Shown: piece after piece, positions 16,370-25,400 of the stretch
Position numbering within the stretch: position 1 is the stretch's first letter
How the letters are laid out: the number at the start of each line of letters is the position of its first letter
NCBI GenBank assembly: GCA_902362865.1
Contig: CABIYE010000001.1
Coordinates: forward strand, 186,001-250,000
Length of the DNA: 64,000 bases
Source: Clostridiaceae bacterium
GTDB taxonomy: Bacteria; Bacillota; Clostridia; Lachnospirales; Lachnospiraceae
Direction: 5' to 3'
Program-made: the position numbers and the translations under genes
The notes under the pieces: model-generated
Database searches by the model: none
Told to the model about the DNA's origin: nothing
Seen by the model: only the letters and a program-made list of their open reading frames with translations

Positions 16370-17599
16370 TTATTTGCGGTATGCGAAAAGCGGAAGACCG
16401 TCTTTGGTCGGAAGTTCTACATGTCCCTGGGTCAGCGGACGTGCGTATTCAACGAATGCAGCGCTGATGTCAGAACCTTCGTTGATGATCCATTCAGCCG
16501 GAACAGGTTTTTCTTCATTGCAGATAATGTTCACATCTGCGGTGCCATAAGACAATTCATAAGGCTGGCTTCTGTGGCGGATAAATGTAATCATTTTTCC
16601 GGTCTCGCCTGCTAATGCTGCGTGGACGCCATAGCTTCCGGCATTGATGGATTCGTTAAGGTCAACACTTGAGAGCATTGAGCAGGAGCAGCGCTGGCAT
16701 ACGTTCAATTCGATAGAACGTACTTTTACACCCAGTTTTGCTTTTACAAGGTTCTCAAGATATTTGCCGGAACCAGTCAGCATCTTGTGGCCAAAGTTAT
16801 CGGTACCAACTTCGCTTGCAAATTCACAGATAAAGGTTCCTTTGCCATCATTAATACCTTCGGAAATACATACAACGAGGTTTGGCGTGGTTTTCAGAGC
16901 TTCTTCCACTTTAGCGACAAATGCATCCTGGTCAAATGCAACTTCCGGGAGGTAAATTAATACCGGGTTGTCTCCCTCGAATTTGCGGGCAAGCACGCTG
17001 GCAGCCGTCAGCCATCCGGCATGTCTTCCCATGATTTCTACGATAGTTACGGATTTTTTGTTGTCATAAACAGAAGCGTCTGTTGCAATTTCTCTTACGG
17101 TTGTTGCAACGTATTTTGCTGCACTTCCGAATCCCGGGGTATGGTCTGTTTCTACCAGGTCATTGTCAATTGTCTTCGGAACACCGATAAAACGAATGCT
17201 GCTGTCAACCTTTTCTGCGTATCTGGATAACTTGCTTACAGTATCCATAGAATCATTTCCGCCGATATAGAAGAAATAGCCGATGTCCAGCGCTTCAAAT
17301 TTCTGGAAAAGCGTCGGATATACTTCGTTATCCAGTTCTTCCGGGAGTTTATAACGGCAAGAACCTAAGAAAGCGCCCGGCGTGGTACGCAGAAGTTCTA
17401 ATTCATTCGTTTCTTCTAAAGATTTCATGTCCATATAATTATCATTTAAGAAACCTTCAATACCATTTACCATACCATAGACATGTCCGATTTCATCGGT
17501 TTTCTTAAGTCCTTCCGAAACAACACCATACAGGCTTCCGTTAATAACTGCAGTCGGACCGCCTGATTGTCCGACAAGAAGATTTTTCTTTGTGCTCAT
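16370..17599 (-). CDS. pfp: 6-phosphofructokinase, pyrophosphate-dependent type
   Basis: A 409-residue PFK-family enzyme converting fructose 6-phosphate to the 1,6-bisphosphate. GGNDSM (instead of the ATP-type GGDGS) and PKTIDND, with the lysine typical of PPi enzymes, indicate that pyrophosphate is the phosphoryl donor. QSGGPTAVING and GRHAGW are further family motifs. The ATG at 17599 has TGGAGG upstream and TATAGT about 30 bases before as a possible -10. Coupled with PduL downstream, it belongs to central fermentation metabolism. Donor specificity is inferred from motifs only. Confidence 0.85.
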   Translation of the reverse strand: MSTKKNLLVGQSGGPTAVINGSLYGVVSEGLKKTDEIGHVYGMVNGIEGFLNDNYMDMKSLEETNELELLRTTPGAFLGSCRYKLPEELDNEVYPTLFQKFEALDIGYFFYIGGNDSMDTVSKLSRYAEKVDSSIRFIGVPKTIDNDLVETDHTPGFGSAAKYVATTVREIATDASVYDNKKSVTIVEIMGRHAGWLTAASVLARKFEGDNPVLIYLPEVAFDQDAFVAKVEEALKTTPNLVVCISEGINDGKGTFICEFASEVGTDNFGHKMLTGSGKYLENLVKAKLGVKVRSIELNVCQRCSCSMLSSVDLNESINAGSYGVHAALAGETGKMITFIRHRSQPYELSYGTADVNIICNEEKPVPAEWIINEGSDISAAFVEYARPLTQGHVELPTKDGLPLFAYRK

Positions 17600-17753
17600 G
17601 TTTGACCTCCAATTTTTTTCATATATTATTTACTATAACGGAAAATCTTCTAATTTACAATGATATACGAAAATATTTTACAAAGTTTAAGTTGGAAAAA
17701 AAGTAAGAATGCATTATACTGTAAGAGGTTATCGAACCAGGGAGGAGAAAATC

Positions 17754-18770
17754 ATGAAGTATATTTCATTTGCAATTCCGTGCTACAATTCAGCCGCATA
17801 TATGTCCCACGCTATTGAGAGCATTCTTCCGGGCGGAGATGATGTGGAAATTATCATTGTAAATGATGGTTCCAAAGACGATACGTCAAAAATAGCACAT
17901 GAATACGAAGAAAAATATCCGGAGATTGTCCGGGTGGTTGATAAAGAAAACGGCGGCCATGGGGATGCTGTCAACTTTGGGCTTAAGAGTGCAGCCGGGA
18001 AATATTTTAAGGTAGTGGACAGCGATGACTGGGTAAAGGAAGAGTCGCTTCATCGCATTTTGCAGACATTGAGAAATCTCGAGGAAGAGGGCAAGGAAGT
18101 GGATATGCTGATTGCCAATTATGTGTATGAGAAGGAGGGAGCCGCGCATAAAAAGGTAATCCATTACCGGAATGTTTTGCCGCAGGATGAGATTTTCCGC
18201 TGGTCGGATATCGGGCATTTTCATATGGATCAGTATATTCTGATGCATTCTGTGATTTACCGTACAGATATGCTGAAGCTATGCCAGCTGAGTCTGCCGA
18301 AGCATACGTTCTATGTAGATAATATTTATGTGTATTATCCATTGCCGCACGTGCGGAAAATGTATTATATGGATGAGGATTTTTATCGTTATTATATAGG
18401 AAGAGAAGATCAGTCAGTTAATGAAAAAGTTATGATAAAGAGGATTGACCAGCAGATATTTGTGACAAAAACGATGATTGATATGTATCAGATGCGAGAG
18501 ATTGCAAATAAAAAACTGAGGAACTATATGGTTAATTATCTTGCGATTATGATGACAGTTTCTTCTATATTGTTAATCCGTTCCAAAGAGCCGGAGAATC
18601 TGGAGAAGAAAAGAGAATTGTGGAAATATCTGAAAAAGAAGGATATGAAAACTTTCCTGCGCATCCGCTATGGGATTCTGGGGCAGACCATGAATCTTCC
18701 GGGAAAACCGGGAAGAAAAATTTCTTCTTTGGCTTATTCGGTGGCAAGAAGGCTGATAGGATTTAACTAA
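17754..18770 (+). CDS. Family 2 glycosyltransferase
   Basis: A 338-residue cytoplasmic GT-A glycosyltransferase. The N-terminal motif ISFAIPCYNSAAYM, the nucleotide-binding VEIIIVNDGSKDDT, and the metal-binding VVDSDDWV are standard GT2 features. The C-terminal third carries charged helices with no clear membrane segment. The start is set by GGAGGAG 4-6 bases before ATG 17754. No sugar-pathway neighbours are present, so the acceptor (cell-wall polymer, lipid or protein) is unknown. Confidence 0.85.
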   Translation: MKYISFAIPCYNSAAYMSHAIESILPGGDDVEIIIVNDGSKDDTSKIAHEYEEKYPEIVRVVDKENGGHGDAVNFGLKSAAGKYFKVVDSDDWVKEESLHRILQTLRNLEEEGKEVDMLIANYVYEKEGAAHKKVIHYRNVLPQDEIFRWSDIGHFHMDQYILMHSVIYRTDMLKLCQLSLPKHTFYVDNIYVYYPLPHVRKMYYMDEDFYRYYIGREDQSVNEKVMIKRIDQQIFVTKTMIDMYQMREIANKKLRNYMVNYLAIMMTVSSILLIRSKEPENLEKKRELWKYLKKKDMKTFLRIRYGILGQTMNLPGKPGRKISSLAYSVARRLIGFN

Positions 18771-18823
18771 AGAAAGGAATATTTTGACCGTCATGGCATA
18801 CACTACTGTTAGCGTTAATTCGT

Positions 18824-18852
18824 GTACAGAAGGAACGTCGTTTCCTGTACAT
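18824..18852. promoter_or_regulatory. Inverted repeat upstream of rubrerythrin
   Basis: TGTACAGAAGGAACG and CGTTTCCTGTACA face each other around a single T, giving an imperfect dyad about 30 bases before the rubrerythrin start. It may be an operator for an oxidative-stress regulator or an mRNA hairpin. It does not match the PerR box consensus. Confidence 0.4.
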
Positions 18853-18884
18853 GGATACGAAAAACAGGATAAGGAGTGTATATC

Positions 18885-19493
18885 ATGGCGGTTGATTTTA
18901 AGTCAAGCAAAACGAAAGAGAATCTGATGAAAGCATTTGCAGGAGAGAGCCAGGCGAGGAACAGATATACCATTGCGGCAGAAACAGCAGAAAAACAGAA
19001 TATGCAGGCGATAAGCAGTATTTTCCGTTTTACGGCAGAGCAGGAGCGCGCCCATGCGCAGCGATTTTACGAATTACTCAGAGAAATGGAGGGAACCACG
19101 GTTGAAATTTGCGGAGGATATCCGGTAGATACTTACGAGTCCATTTTGGAATTGTTGAAATCTGCAGAACACAACGAAATGGAAGAATTTGAAGATGTCT
19201 ATCAGTCATTTGCCATAGATGCAAAGGAAGAAGGTTTTTTGGAGGCTGCCTCTGCATTTTTCCAGATAGCCGAGATTGAGCATATTCATGCAAAACGGTT
19301 TGGGAAATTAAAATCTTTGCTTGAAAATAACGAGTATTTTGAAGGAAATTACATGGGTGCCTGGATGTGCCTGAATTGCGGGTATATTCATGAAGGAGGA
19401 AAAGTGCCGGAAAAATGTCCGGTGTGCAGGCATGATAAGGGTTATTTTATTCCACTTGATATGGCGCCGTACACAGATTCGGATATGCTTTAA
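18885..19493 (+). CDS. rbr: Rubrerythrin
   Basis: A 202-residue rubrerythrin, a cytoplasmic di-iron peroxidase that protects anaerobes from hydrogen peroxide. The ferritin-like domain carries the ligand pattern in FAGESQARNRY, FTAEQERAHAQRF, and IAEIEHIHAKRF. A C-terminal rubredoxin-like domain has CLNCGYIH ... CPVCRH cysteine pairs. AAGGAGTG at 18871-18878 fits ATG 18885. It stands alone with a dyad in its upstream region. Confidence 0.92.
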   Translation: MAVDFKSSKTKENLMKAFAGESQARNRYTIAAETAEKQNMQAISSIFRFTAEQERAHAQRFYELLREMEGTTVEICGGYPVDTYESILELLKSAEHNEMEEFEDVYQSFAIDAKEEGFLEAASAFFQIAEIEHIHAKRFGKLKSLLENNEYFEGNYMGAWMCLNCGYIHEGGKVPEKCPVCRHDKGYFIPLDMAPYTDSDML

Positions 19494-19607
19494 CAGGAAG
19501 CAATTTGGTGATATGTCAAGAGGAAAATGAAAAAGATTTTTTTGGAAAAGGGTAACCTTAATAGACCTACGGTCTAAAAGAAACGTAAGTTCGATATATG
19601 GTGTGGA

Positions 19608-20888
19608 TTACCTACTCTTTTCCGGAGAGTAGAGTTGGCCCTTGTCCAGCAGACCGAAGAGCAGACGTATAAATTTACGGGAAGTCAACGCGAGTGCTCG
19701 TTTATGCTGATGGTTTCTTGTTTCAGCATATTTCTTGTCATAGAAGGCTTTGTATTCGGGGCAGTGTCTTATTACGCTTCCGGTAGCTTCTATGATGTAG
19801 TAGCGCAGATATCTGTTGCCAGCTTTGCTCATGTGTTTGTCCTCCGCTACGAAGTCGCCAGAGTCATTATCGTTCCAAACGATACCGCAGTATTTTGCGA
19901 GAGCATTGGCATTCGGAAAAGCCTTAATGGAACCCATTTCGGCTAAGATACCGGCTGAATAAACCTTACCGATTCCGGGAATGGAATTCAGTACCGTGTA
20001 CTCGTCAGGGTTTAGTCCCTGAACTGTTTGAAGGATTGCTTTATCAATCGCTTTCAGTTCTTTCTCAAAAGAACTGATACAGTTAAATGAAGAAGCGATT
20101 GAGATAGTAAGTGGCTCATAGAGGCATTTGTCAAGCCGGTATGAGTTGCGGGCTGCAGCCTGTAAGATTTTTGCTGTTTCTTCTGGATCAGCAATACGAC
20201 CTTTGCTCTTAGAGTTGATAAAAGCGACGAGGCATTCTACTGATGAGTTTACGATATCTTCATTCGTTGTGTACTCAGTAAGAATAGCTTCGGCTGTGGC
20301 ACCATATTTGTTAGCGAATGGATGTTGTCCATCACGAAGTAATGCATATTCACTGAACTTGAGATAAATGTTGTTAAGCATGTAGGTCTTTTCTCTTGCG
20401 ATACATTCAGTGATATGCATACGGTGTCTGGTAAGCCGCTGTAGGGCAAGGTATTGGGAACCGCGCCATGGCTTGATTGCAATACGTCCTACACGTGCAA
20501 AATCAGCGATCACATAGGAATCTATGCCATCATTCTTTCCAATGTCGTTAAAGGACTTCTTGTAGTTCTTAACTTCCTTTGGATTGAGACAGTAAACCCT
20601 GACCGAGAATGGTGCAAGCAGGTCGCTGGCAGAAAGATAATTAGCCAGATGGACACCATAGAAACCAGTGGATTCCATACCGATAACAACGTATTTGAAC
20701 GAATGGTTATGCGCTAACACATCAGAAATCATCCGTTCTATAAGAACTGCACCTTCCTGAGTGTTTTCTACAGGTTTCATCTTGATGTAGAACTTCTCAT
20801 GGAAATCAAGTGCAGAAATAACATGAACACGGGATGCAATGTCAATCCCAACAAACAGAGTTGAGAGGTAATCAATATGTTCTTTCAC
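19608..20888 (-). CDS. IS110-family transposase
   Basis: A 426-residue transposase. The N-terminal DEDD RuvC-like domain starts FVGIDIASRVHVISALDF and includes VVIGMESTGFYG and the acidic NDIGKNDGIDSYVIADF block. The C-terminal domain with SIPGIGKVYSAGILAEMG contains the helix-hairpin-helix and the catalytic-serine region typical of IS110. It starts at GTG 20888 with AAAGGTGGTG upstream. All expected blocks are present, so it looks intact. About 430 non-coding bases lie upstream and about 110 downstream, as in the IS110 (not IS1111) group. Confidence 0.93.
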   Translation of the reverse strand: MKEHIDYLSTLFVGIDIASRVHVISALDFHEKFYIKMKPVENTQEGAVLIERMISDVLAHNHSFKYVVIGMESTGFYGVHLANYLSASDLLAPFSVRVYCLNPKEVKNYKKSFNDIGKNDGIDSYVIADFARVGRIAIKPWRGSQYLALQRLTRHRMHITECIAREKTYMLNNIYLKFSEYALLRDGQHPFANKYGATAEAILTEYTTNEDIVNSSVECLVAFINSKSKGRIADPEETAKILQAAARNSYRLDKCLYEPLTISIASSFNCISSFEKELKAIDKAILQTVQGLNPDEYTVLNSIPGIGKVYSAGILAEMGSIKAFPNANALAKYCGIVWNDNDSGDFVAEDKHMSKAGNRYLRYYIIEATGSVIRHCPEYKAFYDKKYAETRNHQHKRALALTSRKFIRLLFGLLDKGQLYSPEKSR

Positions 20889-21300
20889 GGATCATCACCA
20901 CCTTTCGATAAAAATGAAGAAGAGTAATCATGGCTTATCCCAGATCACTACGCCGCCCTAAACCTCGCGTTATGAGCATTACCTGGCAGAAATACCCTGC
21001 TGGTGGCTAGATACCAGGATGCAGCATTTGTGTAATAAGTCTTAGCGTAGTATTAGGGTTGCATGCTTTCTTGGCAATAGCAAACGCTTTGCAGGAGTGA
21101 CGAAGCAATAACCATAGCTACAGTTCTTATGGAACTTATTGTAACATCTGGGACCATGACTATAAAGTAACTTATTAACCAATAGACAGAGAATGGATGA
21201 ACCAGCATGATTGAAGAAGAATCTTCGGAAAGGATGTTTAGAATTATCCTTCTGTCTAATCAAAAAAGAATAAGTCTGCAAGCTGTTTTCTTGCTTACAA
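20889..21300 (-). ncRNA. IS110 left non-coding end, probable bridge RNA region
   Basis: More than 400 bases upstream of the transposase hold no credible gene. IS110-group elements transcribe a structured bridge RNA from this end, whose loops pair with donor and target DNA. Possible stem pieces are seen at 20997-21024 (CTGC-TGGT ... ACCA ... GCAG) and around ACCTGGCAG/CTGCTGG. The element boundary, and thus the exact RNA ends, could not be set because IS110 lacks terminal inverted repeats and no empty site is available. The upstream end probably lies before the ABC gene ribosome site at about 21313. Confidence 0.5.
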
Positions 21301-21326
21301 ACTTATTATACGAGGAGTAACGAAAT

Positions 21327-22208
21327 ATGGAGATTATAAAAACAACTAAGCTTACAAAATACTATGGTAAGGCAAGGGGCATCACCCAGCTTGACCTGAC
21401 AGTAACACAGGGCGAGTTTTTTGGCTTTATCGGTCCGAATGGTGCAGGAAAATCCACGACAATCCGGACGTTGCTTGGGTTGATTGCCCCTACATCAGGT
21501 AGTGCAATGATATTTGGGAAAGATGTCACAAAAGAGAAGGAAACCATTTTGCAGAACATCGGTTATCTGCCCTCAGAGGCATTATTTTATCAAGGGATGA
21601 AAGTGAAAGATGTATTGAAACTGTCCGCTGATTTGCGGAAAAAGGATTGCACTGCTGAATCAAAGCTGCTCTGTGAGAGACTGCGGCTTGATACAGACCG
21701 AAAAAATGATGATCTGTCATTTGGAAATAGAAAGAAGGTCGCTATCGTCTGTGCTTTACAGCATCGGCCGAAGCTGCTTGTGCTGGACGAGCCGACAATC
21801 GGACTGGATCCGCTGATGCAAAAAGAGTTTTTTGACATTTTACGGGAAAGAAATAAGGAGGGTACAACGATTTTCCTGTCAAGCCACATTCTTTCGGAAA
21901 TTCAGCACAATTGTACCCGCGCGGCAATTATCCGTGACGGCCGAATCATTGCGTGCAATAGTGTAGAAGCTCTCTCAAAAACAAGTGTAAAATGTATTAC
22001 GGTTCATGGCAGCGTTCCCTTAGAGCGCTTGAGCGGCGTTCGGGATAGAAAGGATACTGAAGGCTCCGTTCGTTTCCTTTACAGTGGTGCTATGGACAGC
22101 TTGCTCCGCGTGCTATCCTCCGTTCAAGTGGACGATCTTACGATTACAGAGCCGGATCTTGAGGAAATATTTCTGCATTATTATGAAAAGGACGGTGAGA
22201 CGGTATGA
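21327..22208 (+). CDS. ABC transporter ATP-binding protein (exporter type)
   Basis: A 293-residue ATPase with Walker A GPNGAGKST, Walker B LLVLDEPTIGLDP and the switch His in LSSHILSE. The signature is LSFGNRKK rather than LSGGQ, a common variant in ABC-2 exporters of the CcmA/NatA type. The C-terminal 80 residues form the usual accessory domain. It overlaps the permease gene by 4 bases. RBS GAGGAG lies before ATG 21327. The IS110 copy lies directly upstream and may have separated it from an original regulator or promoter. Confidence 0.88.
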   Translation: MEIIKTTKLTKYYGKARGITQLDLTVTQGEFFGFIGPNGAGKSTTIRTLLGLIAPTSGSAMIFGKDVTKEKETILQNIGYLPSEALFYQGMKVKDVLKLSADLRKKDCTAESKLLCERLRLDTDRKNDDLSFGNRKKVAIVCALQHRPKLLVLDEPTIGLDPLMQKEFFDILRERNKEGTTIFLSSHILSEIQHNCTRAAIIRDGRIIACNSVEALSKTSVKCITVHGSVPLERLSGVRDRKDTEGSVRFLYSGAMDSLLRVLSSVQVDDLTITEPDLEEIFLHYYEKDGETV

Positions 22209-22990
22209 CACTTGTAAAACACGAGCTGAAGCAAGGGAAAATTTTGTTTATGATATGGACGGCCGCTATTGGCTTTCTCCTTGTAATCTGCGTTTTTCTA
22301 TTTCCGGAAATGAAGGGACAGATGGAGAGTGTTAATGATGTATTTGCTTCCATGGGGTCTTTCACCGAGGCATTCGGTATGGATCGTTTGAACTTTGGAT
22401 CACTCGTTGGATTTTACGCTGTTGAATGCGGCAATGTTTTAGGCCTCGGCGGTGCATTTTATGCAGCACTTTGTGCAGCGGGTATTCTCAGCAAAGAAGA
22501 AAAAGATAAAACTGCGGAATTTCTGCTGACTCATCCTGTCAGCCGGAAAAGAATTATTACGGAAAAGTTGGTTGCTGTACTGCTCCAAATCACAGCGATG
22601 AATATCATTATCTATGCTGTTGCTGTCGGTTCCATAGCTGCTGTCGGTGAGGAAATTCCTCTAAAAGAAATTAGTCTGTTGCATCTTGCCTATTATCTGC
22701 TTCAGATTGAGCTGGCAGGGATTTGCTTTGGCATTTCGGCATTCCTTCGCAAAGGCAGTGCGGGTGCAGGACTTGGTATTGCCGCAATGATGTATTTTTT
22801 AAACCTGATTGCAAATATTGCTGATGTCGCTGAACTTTTGAAATATATAACACCGTTTGGATATTGTGATGGCGCTGATATCGTGACAAATGGCAGGCTG
22901 GACGGAGGAATGGTCGCCATTGGTGCCGGTATAGGAATTGGGGGAATCATGATTGCCTATCTGAAATACACGAAGAAAGATATCCATTAA
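22205..22990 (+). CDS. ABC-2 type transporter permease
   Basis: A 261-residue membrane protein with six predicted helices (first at about residues 17-37) and the cytoplasmic segment EEKDKTAEFLLTHPVSRKRI that is typical of ABC-2 permeases contacting the ATPase. It pairs with the preceding ATPase by a 4-base overlap, together forming an exporter of unknown substrate. It is followed by a clear hairpin. Confidence 0.87.
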   Translation: MTLVKHELKQGKILFMIWTAAIGFLLVICVFLFPEMKGQMESVNDVFASMGSFTEAFGMDRLNFGSLVGFYAVECGNVLGLGGAFYAALCAAGILSKEEKDKTAEFLLTHPVSRKRIITEKLVAVLLQITAMNIIIYAVAVGSIAAVGEEIPLKEISLLHLAYYLLQIELAGICFGISAFLRKGSAGAGLGIAAMMYFLNLIANIADVAELLKYITPFGYCDGADIVTNGRLDGGMVAIGAGIGIGGIMIAYLKYTKKDIH

Positions 22991-23019
22991 AATACAACAG
23001 ATAATTGGCAGCAAGAGAA

Positions 23020-23053
23020 AACGGTGTAACTCTTTTTACTGAGTTACACCGTA
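23020..23053. terminator. Hairpin between the ABC permease and cotF genes
   Basis: ACGGTGTAACTC and GAGTTACACCGT are perfect arms around TTTTTACT. It sits between convergent genes and probably ends transcription from at least one side. Confidence 0.6.
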
Positions 23054-23066
23054 CCTTACATAATTA

Positions 23067-23327
23067 TTATTTCATAACCGGATGGGTTAAAATAGATTTT
23101 ACGTGGTCGATTTCCTGCTGGGATGCCTTTTCAGCAGGAACATAGTAGCTTTTTTCCCGTGCGACCTGATAAAGTTTTTCCTGTGACATTTCACATTCAT
23201 TGCGAAGCTGTTTCAGGCACTGTTTCAATTCCATGTTTTCTGTCTGCGGAATCATTTCGCCGAAACGTGTCAATTCGCCATTGACACCGGTCAATGCGTC
23301 GACAACCATAGTTTTTTCGTTTAACAT
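23067..23327 (-). CDS. Small CotF-type spore coat protein
   Basis: An 86-residue helical protein resembling the C-terminal half of the CotF spore coat family (ferritin-like helices; ends in IDHVKSILTHPVMK). It lies 12 bases downstream of a second small CotF-like gene, so the two form an operon and may be the two halves of a CotF fold. AAGGAGGGT precedes the start. Expression during sporulation is assumed from family. Confidence 0.7.
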   Translation of the reverse strand: MLNEKTMVVDALTGVNGELTRFGEMIPQTENMELKQCLKQLRNECEMSQEKLYQVAREKSYYVPAEKASQQEIDHVKSILTHPVMK

Positions 23328-23339
23328 GCTGTACCCTCC

Positions 23340-23522
23340 TTATAAAAATTTCATAAGATCTTGTTTGTTCTTCATTGCGGAATTTGCCGCATCCTGAAAT
23401 AATTTTTTGATTTCCGGATCTTCAGTCTGACTTGCATATTCTGTCATTTTGCAGTGGGATGTGTCGTATCCGCCAATCAGATGGCGAAGGTTCTGTAAGT
23501 CGAGAACAGATAAATCTGCCAT
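23340..23522 (-). CDS. Small CotF-type spore coat protein (60 residues)
   Basis: The frame is open to 23645, but the ATG at 23522 with AAAGGAGGAAT upstream gives the compact product MADLSVLDLQNLRHLIGGYD..., which matches the first helices of CotF-like proteins. It is helical, soluble and 60 residues long. It is the first gene of a two-gene operon with the 86-residue CotF-like gene. The longer reading would have no ribosome site. Confidence 0.7.
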   Translation of the reverse strand: MADLSVLDLQNLRHLIGGYDTSHCKMTEYASQTEDPEIKKLFQDAANSAMKNKQDLMKFL

Positions 23523-23663
23523 AGCGTATTCCTCCTTTAGCTGGTTGATATTTACCTGGTTAGTATCTCGGAAAAGGGAAAGAAATATACGGTGGAAAGA
23601 ATTTTTTTTGAAATGAAAATATGATACAATGTTGATGAAATTCATACGAACGGAGGGAAACAG

Positions 23664-24632
23664 ATGAATGTTGGAATATTAGGAGCAGGCCGTATCGCGG
23701 TAGCGATGGCACAGACATTAAATGGAATGGAGGATGCATGTGCTTATGCGGTTGCATCAAGGGATATCAGGCGTGCAGAAGAATTTGCAGAAAAGAATCA
23801 TGTGGAGAAAGCCTATGGTTCTTACGCAGAAATGCTCATGGATGATAAGGTGGATCTGGTGTATATCGCCACTCCGCATTCTCACCATCTGGAGCATGGG
23901 AAGCTTTGTATTTCCTATGGAAAGCCGGTGCTTTGTGAGAAATCTTTTACGGCAAATGTGAAGCAGGCGAAGGAGCTTCTTGCTTATGCAAAGGAGAAAA
24001 ATGTATTTATAACGGAAGCAATCTGGACCCGCTATATGCCTTCCAGAAAATTAATTGCAGATATTCTTAGCAGCGGTGAACTTGGTGAGTTGAAAGGACT
24101 CAGTGCAAATCTGGGCTATGACGTGGTGGATAAAGAGCGCATGGTAAAGCCGGAGCTTGCCGGAGGAGCGCTGCTGGATGTGGGAGTGTACCCGCTGAAT
24201 TTCGCAAGTATGTGTTTTGGAAATGAGATTGAGAAGATTACATCTGCCTGTGTATGGTCGCCAACTGGCGTGGATGCTCAGGATGCTATGATTCTTACTT
24301 ATAAAGACGGGCGTCTTGCAACGCTTCACGCAGGAATGCTGGCGGCGACAGAACAGTATGGAATCGTCTATGGGACGAAAGGCTATATGATTGCTTATAA
24401 TATCAACAATGTGGACAGGATTGAGATTTTTTCATCTGACAGAAAATCTATCCGCACAGTGGAAGTGCCAAAACAGATTACCGGGTACGAATATGAAATC
24501 CGGGCATGCATGCGGGCGCTGGAAGCCGGAATGCTGGAATGTGAAGAGATGCCCCACAGTGAAACGCTTCAGATGATGGAATGGATGGATAACATCCGTG
24601 CCGACTGGGGACTTCGCTATCCCTTCGAGTAA
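23664..24632 (+). CDS. Gfo/Idh/MocA-family oxidoreductase
   Basis: A 322-residue NAD(P)-dependent dehydrogenase. It has the Rossmann motif GILGAGRIA at the N-terminus, the family motif CEKSFT (usually EKP) with the conserved Lys, and GGALLDVGVYPL in the C-terminal domain. It acts on a sugar or cyclitol type substrate that cannot be named from sequence. GGAGGGAAAC precedes the start. Its 3' end overlaps the convergent peptidase gene by 16 bases. Confidence 0.85.
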   Translation: MNVGILGAGRIAVAMAQTLNGMEDACAYAVASRDIRRAEEFAEKNHVEKAYGSYAEMLMDDKVDLVYIATPHSHHLEHGKLCISYGKPVLCEKSFTANVKQAKELLAYAKEKNVFITEAIWTRYMPSRKLIADILSSGELGELKGLSANLGYDVVDKERMVKPELAGGALLDVGVYPLNFASMCFGNEIEKITSACVWSPTGVDAQDAMILTYKDGRLATLHAGMLAATEQYGIVYGTKGYMIAYNINNVDRIEIFSSDRKSIRTVEVPKQITGYEYEIRACMRALEAGMLECEEMPHSETLQMMEWMDNIRADWGLRYPFE

Positions 24633-25339
24633 CCGGCAGCGACGAAACGAAGGAACAGATTCCGCATTTCCCGCGAAGTTTTGTACATGCATTCCGGATG
24701 CCATTGAACACCTACGGCAAAGGGATGATCTTCCACTTCGATGGCTTCAATGATTCCATCGGAAGTTCTTCCGCTGATGAGAATCTGGCCGCCGGGTGTG
24801 TGGACGGACTGGTGATGGAAGCTGTTGGTATAGGTAGTTTCTCCACAGATGCTATGAAGAATACTGCCGGGTTCAAAAGAAACTCTATGGGAGACGTCGC
24901 TGCGCCGGATGGAGCGCTGCATATGCGACAGCGTAGTTCTCGGAATAAGAGTGTTATCCTGATAAATGGTTCCGCCCAGGGCGGTATTTAATACCTGCAT
25001 ACCGCGGCAGATGGCTAGAACAGGTTTTTGCAGTGAAAGGACATATTCCATGAAAGAAAGCTGGAATATGTCCGTTTTTATGTCTGTGACGCCGGAGGCA
25101 TCCAGCGGTTCTTCATCAAAGAAGATGGGAGTAATGTCGCCGCCGCCGCAGAAGAGAAAACCGTCGCAGACAGAGCCGTATTGCTGATAATCCAGATGGA
25201 TGTCTGTGCTGTGGAAGGGGAGGATGGGAAGCAGGAGGGGAAGAGCGCCGGAGCGTTGGATTGCCTCGATGTAATTCTGGCTGACGAATTGTCTTTCATT
25301 TTCAAATCCGCAGGTGATAATTCCAATAACAGACTTCAT
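24617..25339 (-). CDS. Gamma-glutamyl-gamma-aminobutyrate hydrolase-like peptidase C26
   Basis: A 240-residue class I glutamine amidotransferase-like hydrolase. The nucleophile is in AICRGMQVLNTALGG, the catalytic His in GVQWHPE, and HHQSVHTPG is the PuuD-type loop. Family members split gamma-glutamyl bonds, for example in polyamine breakdown. The frame is open to 25771, but ATG 25339 has GGAGGGAG upstream and gives the standard start MKSVIGIITCGFEN. It is divergent from the dipeptidase gene, about 50 bases away. Confidence 0.85.
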   Translation of the reverse strand: MKSVIGIITCGFENERQFVSQNYIEAIQRSGALPLLLPILPFHSTDIHLDYQQYGSVCDGFLFCGGGDITPIFFDEEPLDASGVTDIKTDIFQLSFMEYVLSLQKPVLAICRGMQVLNTALGGTIYQDNTLIPRTTLSHMQRSIRRSDVSHRVSFEPGSILHSICGETTYTNSFHHQSVHTPGGQILISGRTSDGIIEAIEVEDHPFAVGVQWHPECMYKTSREMRNLFLRFVAAGYSKG

Positions 25340-25400
25340 AAATCTCCCTCCATGTAATATGATATAGAATGATAAATGATATGAGAAGGAAATGGAAAAT

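Noticed and set aside
19635..19946. Plus-strand ORF inside the IS110 transposase
   Set aside because: It is a shadow of the transposase frame, with no ribosome site or family pattern.
21042..21281. 79-residue minus-strand ORF in the IS110 non-coding end
   Set aside because: Composition is unlike a protein, with no ribosome site or family match; the region is better explained as the bridge RNA end.
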